From: an uncultured Veillonella sp.
Lineage (GTDB): Bacteria; Bacillota; Negativicutes; Veillonellales; Veillonellaceae
DNA: 42,762 nt
Reading direction: 5' to 3'
Assembly: GCF_937981445.1 (NCBI RefSeq)
Contig: NZ_CALJON010000036.1
Location: forward strand, 1 to 42,762
The notes below the pieces were generated by a model. It was not told the origin of the DNA. It worked only from the letters and a program-made list of their open reading frames with translations, and ran no database searches. This document shows, piece by piece, positions 33,246-41,294 of the stretch (the stretch's first letter is position 1; each line of letters starts with the position of its first letter). A program made the position numbers and the translations under genes.

Positions 33246-35293
33246 TATTTCACCAAACTTCCTGGAATTAATGATTGAATTTGAGTCACTTCTAAATTAT
33301 CGGCAAAATCAAAGGCAGATAAAATCATGCCATACGATTCTATGCCCATCAATTTTTTAGGTGCTAAATTAGCTAGGTAAATTACTTTTTTGCCAATCAT
33401 CTCTTCTGGCTCATAATACTGAGAAATACCACTTACTACAGTGCGTTCTTCTACACCTACATTGAGGACAAATTTTAATAATTTTTTAGATTTCTTAACT
33501 TTTTCACAAGAAATAACTTCTGCTACACGAAGGTCAAGACGAGCAAAATCATCATACTCAATATTTTCTTTAATCGGTGGAATCTCTTGTTCAGCACCTG
33601 CCTTATTGTCTGCTCCTTGACCTTCGGCAGTAGGAGATTCACCAGTAGTGGCACTAGCGCCTTTACCTGCGACTGCAGATGCATCAGCTGGTTTAGCACC
33701 TTCTTTTGCAGTATCTGCTTGCGGTGCTTCAATCATTTCAGGCATATCAAAGCGAGGGTAAATGGGAGCCCCTTTAACTACCTTAGTGCCATCATGAAGA
33801 CCGCCCCAAGTGCGTACATCATCGAGTTTTGCCTCAGCAAAGCCACTGATGCCCAATTGCTCCCAAATCTTAGGAGCCCCTGTTGGAATCACTGGGGCAA
33901 CTAATACAGCAATGATGCGAAGGGCTTCAGCTAAATGGTACATAACCGCCTGTAAACGTGCTTCATCACCGGCTTGTTGCTTCTTAGCCAAAATCCATGG
34001 CATCGTTTCATCAATATATTTATTGGTGCGACCAATAAATTGCCATACTGCTTTTAATGCTTTATTGAGCTCATAGCTTTCCATATACGTTTCATAGTCT
34101 TTCACAGTTTGTTCTGCGAGCTTAACTAAATCAGTGTCATATGGACCTTCAGAAGCTGTTTTCGTAATAATGCCACCATGATATTTTTCAATCATTGCAA
34201 TGGTGCGGTTCAATAAATTACCTAGGTCATTAGCCAAGTCAGAATTGACACGTTGCACAAAATTAGGCAAAGTGAAATTGCCATCATTGCCCAAGTGAAT
34301 TTCACTTAATAAGTAATAACGAAGCGCATCAGAGCCATACGTTTCAATCAATGGAATTGGGTCAATTACATTGCCTAAGGATTTACTCATCTTAGTGCCA
34401 TCTACAATTAACCAGCCATGACCAAATACCTTCTTAGGTAATGGCAAGCCTAGGCTCATGAGCATAATAGGCCAAATAATTGTATGGAAACGCACGATTT
34501 CCTTGCCCACTAAATGTAAATCAGCAGGCCAGAAGCGTTCATATAAACTCTTGTCATCATCCAGTGGCCCTAGAGCACTAATATAATTTACAAGTGCATC
34601 AAACCATACATACACAACATGCTCTTTATCAAATGGCACCTGAATGCCCCAGTCAAAGCTTGTACGGGACACACAAAGATCTTCAAGGCCTTGCTTTACG
34701 AACTGAATCATTTCATTACGGCGTGATTCTGGTTGAATAAAATCAGGATTCTCTTCAATGAATTGTAACCAACGATCAGCATATTTACTCATCTTGAAGA
34801 AATAGGCATCTTCTTCAATGCGTTCTACAGGGCGACCACAATCTGGGCACGTGTGATTAGGACCTAGTTTCTGCTCAGTCCAGAAAGATTCATCTGGTGT
34901 GCAGTACCAGCCGGTATATTTCCCCTTATAAATGTCGCCATTATCATAAGCTTTTTGGAATAAGTCCTGTACGACCTTTTCATGACGCTTATCAGTAGTA
35001 CGAATAAAATCATCATTAGAGATATTCATAATCTCCCACAAATGTTTAAAGCCATCTACGATTTTAGTTGTATATTCTAATGGTGTAATTCCCATGTCCT
35101 TAGCAATGCGTTCAATTTTTTGACCATGTTCATCAGAACCAGTCAAAAATCGTACATCATAGCCAGCACGGCGTTTAAAGCGCGCAATTGTATCAGCAAT
35201 GGCTGTACAATAGGTATGACCAATGTGCAATTTAGCACTTGGATAATAAATTGGTGTTGTAATATAGTAAGACTTTCTCTTAGTGTCTGTCAT
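33245..35293 (-). CDS. metG: Methionyl-tRNA synthetase
   Basis: MetRS charges tRNA-Met. The 682-residue protein has HIGH (23-26), a zinc region ending CPDCG, and KMSKS (near 302). A C-terminal tRNA-binding OB domain starts at about 575 (FARLDLRVAEVISCEKVKKSKKL), the dimerising EMAP-like module. The linker before that domain (about 518-565) is rich in Ala, Gly, Glu and Thr, low in complexity and longer than usual. GGAGG lies 7 bases before the ATG. No T-box leader was recognised in the 125 bases upstream. It leads the metG-tatD unit. Confidence 0.96.
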   Translation of the reverse strand: MTDTKRKSYYITTPIYYPSAKLHIGHTYCTAIADTIARFKRRAGYDVRFLTGSDEHGQKIERIAKDMGITPLEYTTKIVDGFKHLWEIMNISNDDFIRTTDKRHEKVVQDLFQKAYDNGDIYKGKYTGWYCTPDESFWTEQKLGPNHTCPDCGRPVERIEEDAYFFKMSKYADRWLQFIEENPDFIQPESRRNEMIQFVKQGLEDLCVSRTSFDWGIQVPFDKEHVVYVWFDALVNYISALGPLDDDKSLYERFWPADLHLVGKEIVRFHTIIWPIMLMSLGLPLPKKVFGHGWLIVDGTKMSKSLGNVIDPIPLIETYGSDALRYYLLSEIHLGNDGNFTLPNFVQRVNSDLANDLGNLLNRTIAMIEKYHGGIITKTASEGPYDTDLVKLAEQTVKDYETYMESYELNKALKAVWQFIGRTNKYIDETMPWILAKKQQAGDEARLQAVMYHLAEALRIIAVLVAPVIPTGAPKIWEQLGISGFAEAKLDDVRTWGGLHDGTKVVKGAPIYPRFDMPEMIEAPQADTAKEGAKPADASAVAGKGASATTGESPTAEGQGADNKAGAEQEIPPIKENIEYDDFARLDLRVAEVISCEKVKKSKKLLKFVLNVGVEERTVVSGISQYYEPEEMIGKKVIYLANLAPKKLMGIESYGMILSAFDFADNLEVTQIQSLIPGSLVK

Positions 35294-35418
35294 TCATATT
35301 CCTCCTCCATAACACCATACTATGTATATATTGTATAATGTATCACTTTGTTTCTACAGAAACTACCTAAGCTGAAGCGATTCACCTAATTTTTATACAA
35401 ATTAAGTCCTCTACAGAA

Positions 35419-36315
35419 TTAAAGTAATTCCTCTACAGCATTATATACCAAACGGCGCGAAACACCTAATTTTTTAGCTATTTCGCGGATTGCTTCTTTT
35501 TTATGTACGCCCTGTTCCATTAATTGTCCTACAAGCTGAGCATAGTCATTAGGCGTTGCTCCATGAGTCACGCCTAGAGTTATACCCACCTCAGCCTCCA
35601 AGGCGCCATGAATCGCCGCATCATAGCCGCCCACTAATAATACGAATTCGCCTTTTTGCGTTATAAGACTTTCAAAATCACGAGTTACCGTTTCTAAATC
35701 AGTGCGCACAAATTCCTCAAAACGCTTTGTAAGCTCTCGCGCTAATACCAACGAACGATTGCCTAATCCTTCGTATAAAGCTCGTAAGGTACTCTCTAAG
35801 CGATGAGGAGCCTCATAAAAAATGAGCGTCCCTTCATAGCCTCTAATGCGCTGCAATACTTCGTTTTGATGGGCACTTTTTTTAGGCAAAAATCCAATAA
35901 AGGTAAACTCTCTAGCTGGTAAACCCGATGCAATTAAAGCAGTCAGTGCCGCATTAGGCCCTGGCAAAGGAACAACTGGCACTTGCGCCTCAATAGCTAG
36001 TTCCACAAGCTCCGCCCCAGGGTCTGAAATGGCGGGCATCCCCGCATCACTCACAAGGGCTACATCATTACCTTGTAATAATTCCCCTACAAGCTGAGGG
36101 CCTTTGACGAGTTTATTATGTTCATGATAGGAAATAAGAGGCCTATTAATGCCTAAATGCTTCAACAATACGCCTGTATGACGTGTATCTTCTGCAGCGA
36201 TAAGAGCTGCCTCTTGTAAAATGCGCACCGCCCGATATGTAATATCTTCTAAATTGCCTATAGGTGTTGGTACTAAATACAAAGTACCTATATCCTTTGT
36301 TATATTATTTGCCAT
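35419..36315 (-). CDS. rsmI: 16S rRNA 2'-O-methyltransferase RsmI
   Basis: RsmI methylates the ribose of C1402 in 16S rRNA. The protein has the tetrapyrrole-methylase fold with LYLVPTPIGNLEDIT near the start, EDTRHT, ISYHEHN, LVSDAGMPAISDPG and PLPGPNAALTAL. I place the start at the ATG at 36315 (298 residues, MANNITKDIGTLYLV). The frame is open 33 codons further up, but that part overlaps the upstream methyltransferase gene and lacks family resemblance. AGGAGG lies about 11 bases before this ATG, slightly far. The start overlaps the upstream gene by 11 bases, so translation is coupled. Confidence 0.94.
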   Translation of the reverse strand: MANNITKDIGTLYLVPTPIGNLEDITYRAVRILQEAALIAAEDTRHTGVLLKHLGINRPLISYHEHNKLVKGPQLVGELLQGNDVALVSDAGMPAISDPGAELVELAIEAQVPVVPLPGPNAALTALIASGLPAREFTFIGFLPKKSAHQNEVLQRIRGYEGTLIFYEAPHRLESTLRALYEGLGNRSLVLARELTKRFEEFVRTDLETVTRDFESLITQKGEFVLLVGGYDAAIHGALEAEVGITLGVTHGATPNDYAQLVGQLMEQGVHKKEAIREIAKKLGVSRRLVYNAVEELL

Positions 36316-37135
36316 ACCAAGTACGCACCTCCTCACTATACACATTAAGATCTTCATAAATATATAAAGGTGGCATAGTCTGTAAGCCCCCTCGACCACC
36401 TTTACGGGCTTCAATGAGAACTAATTTTGCATCTCGGTGTGAAAAACTATGTACAAAGCGCAGGCGCTTAGGCGTCAATTTTGCCGTCTCTAATGCCATA
36501 AGAGCCTTCATAAGTCGCTCCGCACCATATATCATGCAAAACATACCACCAAATTTCACTAAACGACTGGCTGCTTGCGCTACTTCCTCTATAGTAGTAT
36601 GACTCTCATGAAGAGCCACTTGCCGATCCTTTGACATTGGTGCCTTACCATGTTCTACATCAAAATAGGGTGGATTTGCTACGATACAATCAAAGGCTCC
36701 ATTATATGTGGTCATAGGTAATTGACAATAATCACCTTGCACAATCGTAATGGAGTCCTCTTTTTTATTAAGTCGTCTATTGCGCTCCGCTAAATCTGCC
36801 GTAATGGGATTGAGCTCAAAGCCCACCACTTGTTTGGCCCCCCGTGCCGTTAAAATCAAAGGCAACACGCCCGTACCAGTGCCTAAATCAGCATAAGTAA
36901 AACGCTGTTTAATAGGTACAAAATGGGCCAATATGACGGCATCGATGGAAAAACAAAATTGATCAGTTCGCTGCCAAAGTTTCATGTCATCTAGAATTAA
37001 ATTATCTAAACGCTCTAAGGGGTGCTGAGGCAAGAAAGGCTCAGAATCAATAGTGTTATCTTTAGCAGAATCAATAGTGTTATCTTTACCAAAATCAATA
37101 GTGTTATCTTTAGCAGAAACCTCTTTAGTCTTCAT
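36305..37135 (-). CDS. TrmN6/YabB-like SAM-dependent methyltransferase
   Basis: This class I methyltransferase resembles the tRNA1(Val) adenine-37 N6-methyltransferase family (YfiC/TrmN6, Bacillus YabB). It has the SAM loop ADLGTGTGVLPL, the acidic FELN, and the N6-adenine catalytic motif NPPYF. The best start is the ATG at 37135 (276 residues, MKTKEVSAKDN), which overlaps ricT by 11 bases. A longer frame reaches further into ricT. The N-terminal 30 residues are a threefold repeat of Lys-Asp-Asn-Thr-Ile-Asp, encoded by a 24-bp tandem repeat and absent from the family in general. The exact tRNA target is inferred. Confidence 0.88.
   Translation of the reverse strand: MKTKEVSAKDNTIDFGKDNTIDSAKDNTIDSEPFLPQHPLERLDNLILDDMKLWQRTDQFCFSIDAVILAHFVPIKQRFTYADLGTGTGVLPLILTARGAKQVVGFELNPITADLAERNRRLNKKEDSITIVQGDYCQLPMTTYNGAFDCIVANPPYFDVEHGKAPMSKDRQVALHESHTTIEEVAQAASRLVKFGGMFCMIYGAERLMKALMALETAKLTPKRLRFVHSFSHRDAKLVLIEARKGGRGGLQTMPPLYIYEDLNVYSEEVRTWYGK
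37044..37115. repeat. In-frame 24-bp tandem repeat, three copies
   Basis: Three 24-bp units (core AATCAATAGTGTTATCTT) encode eight residues each near the N-terminus of the methyltransferase. Units one and three are nearly identical. Copy number changes would keep the frame. Confidence 0.92.
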
Positions 37136-37970
37136 CAGGTAATACAATCTCCGACCATGGTAAATCAATAGTACGCCCTTCATCAAGCTGTACTTTTACC
37201 ATTTTCTTATTACGATTAATTTTTAATACCTTGCCAAGACCTTCATCCGTAACAACTTCACGGCCAATTCCTGGTGGTTCTACCACAATAGGTGCCGCTT
37301 TTTCTTTTTGTACATATAAATCGCCGCCCTTAGTGTATAAATCATTTTCATAATTTAAGCAACACATAAGGCGTCCACATACGCCGGAAATTTTAGTTGG
37401 ATTTAAACTTAAATTTTGGTCCTTTGCCATGCGAATGGATACAGGTGAAAAATCACCTAAAAATGTGGCACAGCATAAAGGTCGGCCACAGGCACCAATA
37501 CCATTTAAAATCTTAGCCTCATCGCGCACACCCACTTGTCTAAGTTCGATACGCGTACGGAATACAGTGGCTAAGTCTTTAACTAAATCTCTAAAATCAA
37601 TGCGTCCATCAGCGGTAAAGAAAAAAATAATTTTATTCATATCAAATGTATATTCCACATTGATAAGCTTCATAGGTAATTTGCGATTGGCAATTTTTTC
37701 TAAGCAAATATCAAAGGCTTTTTCTTCCCTCTGCTTATTTTTCTCTACTTGCTTATAATCCTTTGGCGTAGCCTTGCGAATTACGCTTTTTAAAGGTTGC
37801 ACTACAGAGTCTTCTTCCACTTGACGTGGGGCAATCACAACATCGCCAAACTCAAGGCCGCGCGCTGTTTCAACAATAACGCCGTCCCCTAACTCAAGGG
37901 TAGCGCCGCCAGGGGCAAAATAATATATTTTACCAGCTTTTTTAAAACGAATACCGACTATGGTAATCAC
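37125..37970 (-). CDS. ricT: RicT/YaaT, PSP1-domain protein
   Basis: RicT (YaaT) is part of the Bacillus Ric (Y) complex that works with RNase Y in mRNA maturation. The 281-residue protein has the PSP1 domain with CGRPLCC and CGRLMCCLNYE cysteine clusters that bind iron-sulfur in the complex, and a basic region (about 75-95). The start is a GTG at 37970 with GGAGG 7 bases before it, overlapping the holB stop by four bases (GTGA). The partners RicA and RicF are not in the window. The order holB-ricT-methyltransferase-rsmI matches Bacillus. Confidence 0.93.
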   Translation of the reverse strand: MITIVGIRFKKAGKIYYFAPGGATLELGDGVIVETARGLEFGDVVIAPRQVEEDSVVQPLKSVIRKATPKDYKQVEKNKQREEKAFDICLEKIANRKLPMKLINVEYTFDMNKIIFFFTADGRIDFRDLVKDLATVFRTRIELRQVGVRDEAKILNGIGACGRPLCCATFLGDFSPVSIRMAKDQNLSLNPTKISGVCGRLMCCLNYENDLYTKGGDLYVQKEKAAPIVVEPPGIGREVVTDEGLGKVLKINRNKKMVKVQLDEGRTIDLPWSEIVLPDED

Positions 37971-39010
37971 TGGGTATCCTCCTTTATAATTTGTCTTAGT
38001 GCAATTAATACACCATCCATAACTAAATTAGCTTTTATATATAAACGAAGTGCCTCTTCTGCATTGAGGGTCTCACTTTGCACCTTTAATAGGGCACGAG
38101 CACTCCACTTCGGCAATAAACGCAACATGCGCTCTTTAAATAGTACACATTGCAATACATCATCACCACTGCCAAACCGCAGCGCCATCATATCGCGACT
38201 AAGTAGTCGCATCCAACTCATGAGCTCTTTTAATTCATCACGAGTAAGCTGTTCTGTTAAAAAGGATCCTTTAGAGAAAAACAAAGGCTCTGGCAATAGT
38301 TCTAATAAGTCCATAGCCAGATGTAACAAAGGCACCGTACTTTCTGTTGCAAATTGTCGCACCATTTTAGGATTTCCCTGTCCCGCCCCTAAGGCTAGAC
38401 TTAAATCTCCCGTGATACCCTCTTTGCGCAGTGCCGCTTCAATGACGGCATCTTCCACAGGACCAAAAGAAAGGCTCATACACCGCGATAAAATCGTAGG
38501 CAATACATTGGCAATCTGATTGGTAATAATAATAAAATATGTATTCCGTGGTGGTTCTTCTATAGTCTTCAACATAGCATTAGCCATAACAGCATTGGCC
38601 GTTTGAAAATCCTCTACAATAACCACTCGATTGTTATCACTGACTTTATTTAAATATTCGCTAAGTAATTCATACCATTGCTCAACTTTTAGACTCGCCT
38701 TCATAGGGCGTAACCAAAACGCATCGCCCTTGTCCATATAAATGGGTAAGCCTTGCGCTTCACTGGCCTTTTCGGACTCGCCATCCATCATACGCGCCTG
38801 CTTTACAGCATCTAAATAAGTCTGACCATTGTCAGGCGAAAACACAGGCCGTCCAATCAATAATGATGCTAGGCCTATAGCAACTTGTAATTTGCCTAAA
38901 CCAGATTCACCATAAAAAAGCAAGCTATGAGGTAAGGTTTGCCGTTTTACTAGGTCACTTACATGGGCAATAATATCTTGTTGTCCTATGACTTGTTCAA
39001 AATACGACAT
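37967..39010 (-). CDS. holB: DNA polymerase III delta' subunit
   Basis: The delta' subunit is the rigid stator of the clamp loader. The 347-residue protein starts MSYFEQVIGQQDIIAHVSDL, with the family region PHSLLFYGESGLGK, IEEPPRNTYFIIIT and the LSRCMSL (SRC) motif that acts in trans on a neighbour's ATP site. The P-loop lacks the Ser/Thr after Lys (GKLQ), so it does not hydrolyse ATP, as expected. The four-cysteine zinc module between about residues 50 and 75 in most bacterial delta' proteins is absent; no cysteine occurs before the SRC motif. The promoter is at 39051-39080, next to a large repeat array. It leads the holB-ricT-methyltransferase-rsmI operon. Confidence 0.93.
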   Translation of the reverse strand: MSYFEQVIGQQDIIAHVSDLVKRQTLPHSLLFYGESGLGKLQVAIGLASLLIGRPVFSPDNGQTYLDAVKQARMMDGESEKASEAQGLPIYMDKGDAFWLRPMKASLKVEQWYELLSEYLNKVSDNNRVVIVEDFQTANAVMANAMLKTIEEPPRNTYFIIITNQIANVLPTILSRCMSLSFGPVEDAVIEAALRKEGITGDLSLALGAGQGNPKMVRQFATESTVPLLHLAMDLLELLPEPLFFSKGSFLTEQLTRDELKELMSWMRLLSRDMMALRFGSGDDVLQCVLFKERMLRLLPKWSARALLKVQSETLNAEEALRLYIKANLVMDGVLIALRQIIKEDTQ

Positions 39011-39050
39011 ATCCCTCTCCTATTATAAAATAATGCAGTATAACATAATT

Positions 39051-39080
39051 ATTATACGGCATATAGCGGTTCTATGTCTA
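39051..39080 (-). promoter_or_regulatory. Promoter of holB
   Basis: Minus strand TAGACA, 18 bases, TATAAT. The -35 lies at the edge of the 22-bp array and resembles the AGACA core of each repeat on this strand. Confidence 0.55.
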
Positions 39081-39084
39081 ATAA

Positions 39085-39282
39085 TTGTCGGACTTTTGTA
39101 AGACTGTTGTCTAATGACTGTTATTTTTTTTGTCTAATGATTATTCACCGTTTGTCTGACAATTATTCACCGTTTGTCTGACGATTATTAACTATTTGCC
39201 TGACACAGCATAACCGTATGTCTGACGATTATTCACCATTTGCCTGATTTTATTCACCGTTTGTCTCACGATTGTTACTCTT
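39085..39282. repeat. Nine imperfect tandem 22-bp repeats
   Basis: Nine head-to-tail units of 21-23 bp, core TTGTCTGACGATTATTCA followed by CCGT, run from 39085 to 39282. The middle units are closest to each other, the outer ones divergent. There are no spacers. The period is two DNA turns and not a multiple of three, so the array is not coding. Confidence 0.88.
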
Positions 39283-39402
39283 TTACTTCATAAGTAGTAA
39301 GCTTGTCTCTGAGGACAATTAAATTTTATCTAGCGATAGCTTTATTAATATCAAATTCTTTGTACGCCTAGGGTCATACTCGTAAGATGCTCATTACTAT
39401 AT

Positions 39403-39455
39403 AAAAATAAGGCAGTTGTAGCCTCCCATATCTTTGTAGAAACTACAAGCGCCTT
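39403..39455 (-). terminator. Terminator of tmk
   Basis: A 13-bp stem with a small internal mismatch (39409-39421 with 39443-39455) is followed by an ATTTTTAT run on the minus strand. Confidence 0.75.
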
Positions 39456-39477
39456 ATATAACTCTGTACTTTGTTTA

Positions 39478-39585
39478 GTCAAAATATGATTCTTGATTTA
39501 TTGGGTAAAAATATGCTTCTTAATCTATTTTGATAAAATATACCTCTTACTTTATTTTGCCAAAATATGCCTCTTAATTTATTTT
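39478..39585. repeat. Four tandem 27-bp repeats reaching into the tmk 3' end
   Basis: Four units of exactly 27 bp (core AAAATATGCCTCTTAATT) run from 39478 to 39585. The last covers the tmk stop codon and its final codon and a half. The rest are in the 3' untranslated region. Confidence 0.9.
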
Positions 39586-40259
39586 GTTAAAAGGGGTTTT
39601 ATAGCCTCATACACATCTTCGTGAATGCTAGCTATAGAGCGTAACTGTCCGTCATCATCAACACATGATACACGCTTCCAATCATAGGCCTTAACTAACT
39701 CATCATAGGCTGCATGCACACGATGCAAATATTCATGGTCATGTTCGTGAATATCCCCCGTTGCACCTCCTGTTTTATGTGCTCGCTCCTTCATCAAAGC
39801 TTCGCTTGTGCGCAAGGGCATATCCAATAAGCAAACACAGTCTGGACGAGGTAAACCAAATTTTTCAAACTCTAAATCTTCTAGCCATTTTAAGAAATCT
39901 TGGCGCCCTTCTTGATCATCATATTTTACCATTTGATGGATCATATTAGAGGTTGTATACCGATCAGCTAATATAATGCCCCCTTCTTGGTAAAATGCTT
40001 CCCAGTCCATCCGATAAGACGCAAAGCGATCTACAGCATATAAAGTACTAGCTACAAAAGGATTCACATCTGATGGCTGTTTACCAAAATCACCAGCTAA
40101 ATACATTTTTACGGGCATAGCAGCAGGGCTGTCATAATTTGGAAAACTCACTGTTCGCACCTTATATCCTTCATGTAAAAGGCGCGCTTCCAAAGCCTTT
40201 GTTTGGGTCGCTTTACCACTACCATCGCCGCCTTCAATAATAATTAATGTTCCCATCAT
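39579..40259 (-). CDS. tmk: Thymidylate kinase
   Basis: The 226-residue kinase phosphorylates dTMP to dTDP. The P-loop is EGGDGSGKATQ, with Ala where most bacterial enzymes have Thr. This variant fits a deeper branch of dTMP kinases with the SFPNYDSP and LADRYTTSN motifs seen here. An insert with HEHDHEYLHRVH (about 170-182) is histidine-rich and lies in the lid region. Two ATGs are adjacent (40259 and 40256); GGAG spacing slightly favours the second. It follows the Nudix gene by 22 bases. The extreme C-terminus (LLTK) is encoded at the edge of the 27-bp repeat array. Confidence 0.9.
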   Translation of the reverse strand: MMGTLIIIEGGDGSGKATQTKALEARLLHEGYKVRTVSFPNYDSPAAMPVKMYLAGDFGKQPSDVNPFVASTLYAVDRFASYRMDWEAFYQEGGIILADRYTTSNMIHQMVKYDDQEGRQDFLKWLEDLEFEKFGLPRPDCVCLLDMPLRTSEALMKERAHKTGGATGDIHEHDHEYLHRVHAAYDELVKAYDWKRVSCVDDDGQLRSIASIHEDVYEAIKPLLTK

Positions 40260-40281
40260 AGCTCCTTATTAACTTTAACTA

Positions 40282-40791
40282 CTACGCCTTAAAAGTATCT
40301 ACAAAGTAATGACGTAATTCCTGCCCTTTTTCACTAGACTCTTGAATATTTTCTAAAGCCTTACGCAAAGAATCTTGTAGGCGATATTTATAAAATTCGC
40401 TCGGTTTCACCCACGCAAAATCAGTATGCTCATCTGAAAGCACTACTTCTTTACTTTTAGCCTTAGCTATAAAGATTAGGCCTGTCAAAAACTGTAACTT
40501 ACTGCGCTTATATGACCAAAGGCCAGCTACATCTAATATTTCTACAGTAAGTCCCGTTTCTTCTCGTACTTCCCGAAGGGCTGCATCCTGTAAATCTTCC
40601 CCAAATTCTAGGCCGCCACCAGGAAACTCCCAAGGTCTTAACCCTTCTCGGTCTTTCTTTTGTAATAATAATATATCACCATCACAAAATACCATACATT
40701 TTACGGACATCCCCATACGTTCCGTTGGGTAACGCCGATTCGTAAGTGTTCGTGTTTTTCTTTGCTTATTATTAGATGATCTTGCGAACAT
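40282..40791 (-). CDS. Nudix hydrolase
   Basis: The 169-residue protein hydrolyses a nucleoside diphosphate linked to another group. The Nudix box is complete in GGGLEFGEDLQDAALREVREETGL, with the REVREE core metal ligands. MutT-like cleaning of damaged nucleotides is possible but the substrate is not set by sequence. The N-terminal 25 residues are basic and lie outside the domain. GGGAGG is 5 bases before the ATG. The gene begins 19 bases after the terminator-like hairpin of the small upstream gene, leaving no room for its own promoter. It is followed by tmk. Confidence 0.92.
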   Translation of the reverse strand: MFARSSNNKQRKTRTLTNRRYPTERMGMSVKCMVFCDGDILLLQKKDREGLRPWEFPGGGLEFGEDLQDAALREVREETGLTVEILDVAGLWSYKRSKLQFLTGLIFIAKAKSKEVVLSDEHTDFAWVKPSEFYKYRLQDSLRKALENIQESSEKGQELRHYFVDTFKA

Positions 40792-40809
40792 GAAGGCCTC
40801 CCTCTCTAT

Positions 40810-40842
40810 AAAAAAAGAGACTATACTCCGTATAGTCTCTTT
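40810..40842 (-). terminator. Terminator/attenuator after the 65-residue gene
   Basis: A perfect 12-bp stem (AAAGAGACTATA with its complement) with a 5-base loop is followed by more T on the minus strand. It fills the gap between the small gene and the Nudix gene. Confidence 0.88.
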
Positions 40843-40858
40843 GTAGTTCTACACTCGC

Positions 40859-41056
40859 TTATTTACTATAAGCAGCCGCAAATTGCGTGCCAAGTGTTAC
40901 ATATTTTTCCATTTGACTGATAACATGACGTAGCTGTTTGCCACTTAATGTTGTCAATTGTTTGCCGCCAGCGGCATTATTAATAATGTGAGAAATCTCG
41001 AAACCACTATATCCCAGCACCGATAAGCGGTTCGATAAACTTTTAATCTTGTTCAT
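40859..41056 (-). CDS. Small orphan protein of 65 residues
   Basis: I do not recognise this protein. It begins MNKIKSLSNRLSVLGYSG and looks all-helical, with GYSGFEISHIINNAAGGKQ then LSGKQLRHVISQMEKYVTLG. The second half is faintly like the C-terminal part of phage Gp16/GemA-type proteins, but that is only an impression. It has a net positive charge and no membrane segment or cysteine. AAGGAGG lies 7 bases before the ATG. It has a perfect consensus promoter (41242-41270), a leader of about 180 bases and a strong terminator, so it is probably well expressed. Confidence 0.8.
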   Translation of the reverse strand: MNKIKSLSNRLSVLGYSGFEISHIINNAAGGKQLTTLSGKQLRHVISQMEKYVTLGTQFAAAYSK

Positions 41057-41236
41057 AATCGAACCTCCTTGTAATTAAATAACTACAGTGGTTGGGTCAA
41101 ACCTACTGTCAAAAAGTGGTTGGGTTATTACCACCTACCCTTTTCGATTGTAGAGACTCAAGTTCAGATTATGACATTTTGGGCTTATAAGTTCATCCTC
41201 CTCAGCATTTACTCTAACAATCTAATACGGATAATA
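41057..41236 (-). promoter_or_regulatory. Structured leader of the 65-residue gene
   Basis: About 180 bases lie between the consensus promoter and the start codon. ACCCAACCACT occurs twice (minus strand, near 41088-41132). The copy nearer the gene forms CAGT-GGTT with AACC-ACTG just ahead of the ribosome binding site. The other can pair as GTGGT with ACCAC and is followed by TTTTT, like a weak terminator. The two can compete. I did not match it to a known leader class. Confidence 0.5.
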
Positions 41237-41241
41237 GAGTA

Positions 41242-41270
41242 ATTATAACAAAGTTGAGATTTCTTGTCAA
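41242..41270 (-). promoter_or_regulatory. Perfect sigma-70-type promoter
   Basis: Minus strand TTGACA, exactly 17 bases, TATAAT. This is the best promoter in the window. It lies 25 bases after the pth stop and drives the 65-residue gene, and by read-through perhaps the Nudix gene and tmk. Confidence 0.85.
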
Positions 41271-41294
41271 TAACTTTATGGCCAATGTATAAAC

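Larger units (their letters stand above)
39011..39578. other. Repeat-rich non-coding stretch between tmk and holB
   Basis: About 570 bases with no supported gene. From the tmk side: four 27-bp repeats (39478-39585), the tmk terminator (39403-39455), about 120 bases with short hairpins such as TTGTC-GACAA near 39303-39318, nine 22-bp repeats (39085-39282) and the holB promoter (39051-39080). Confidence 0.65.

Noticed and set aside
39085..39282. Possible CRISPR array
   Set aside because: Units are adjacent with no spacers, imperfect, only 22 bp, and no cas gene is present. The same applies to the arrays at 8163, 18370 and 39478.
41190..41215. Tiny leader open frame (Met-Asn-Leu) after GAGGAGG in the leader of the 65-residue gene
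   Set aside because: The ATG directly abuts the purine run, leaving no spacing for initiation.
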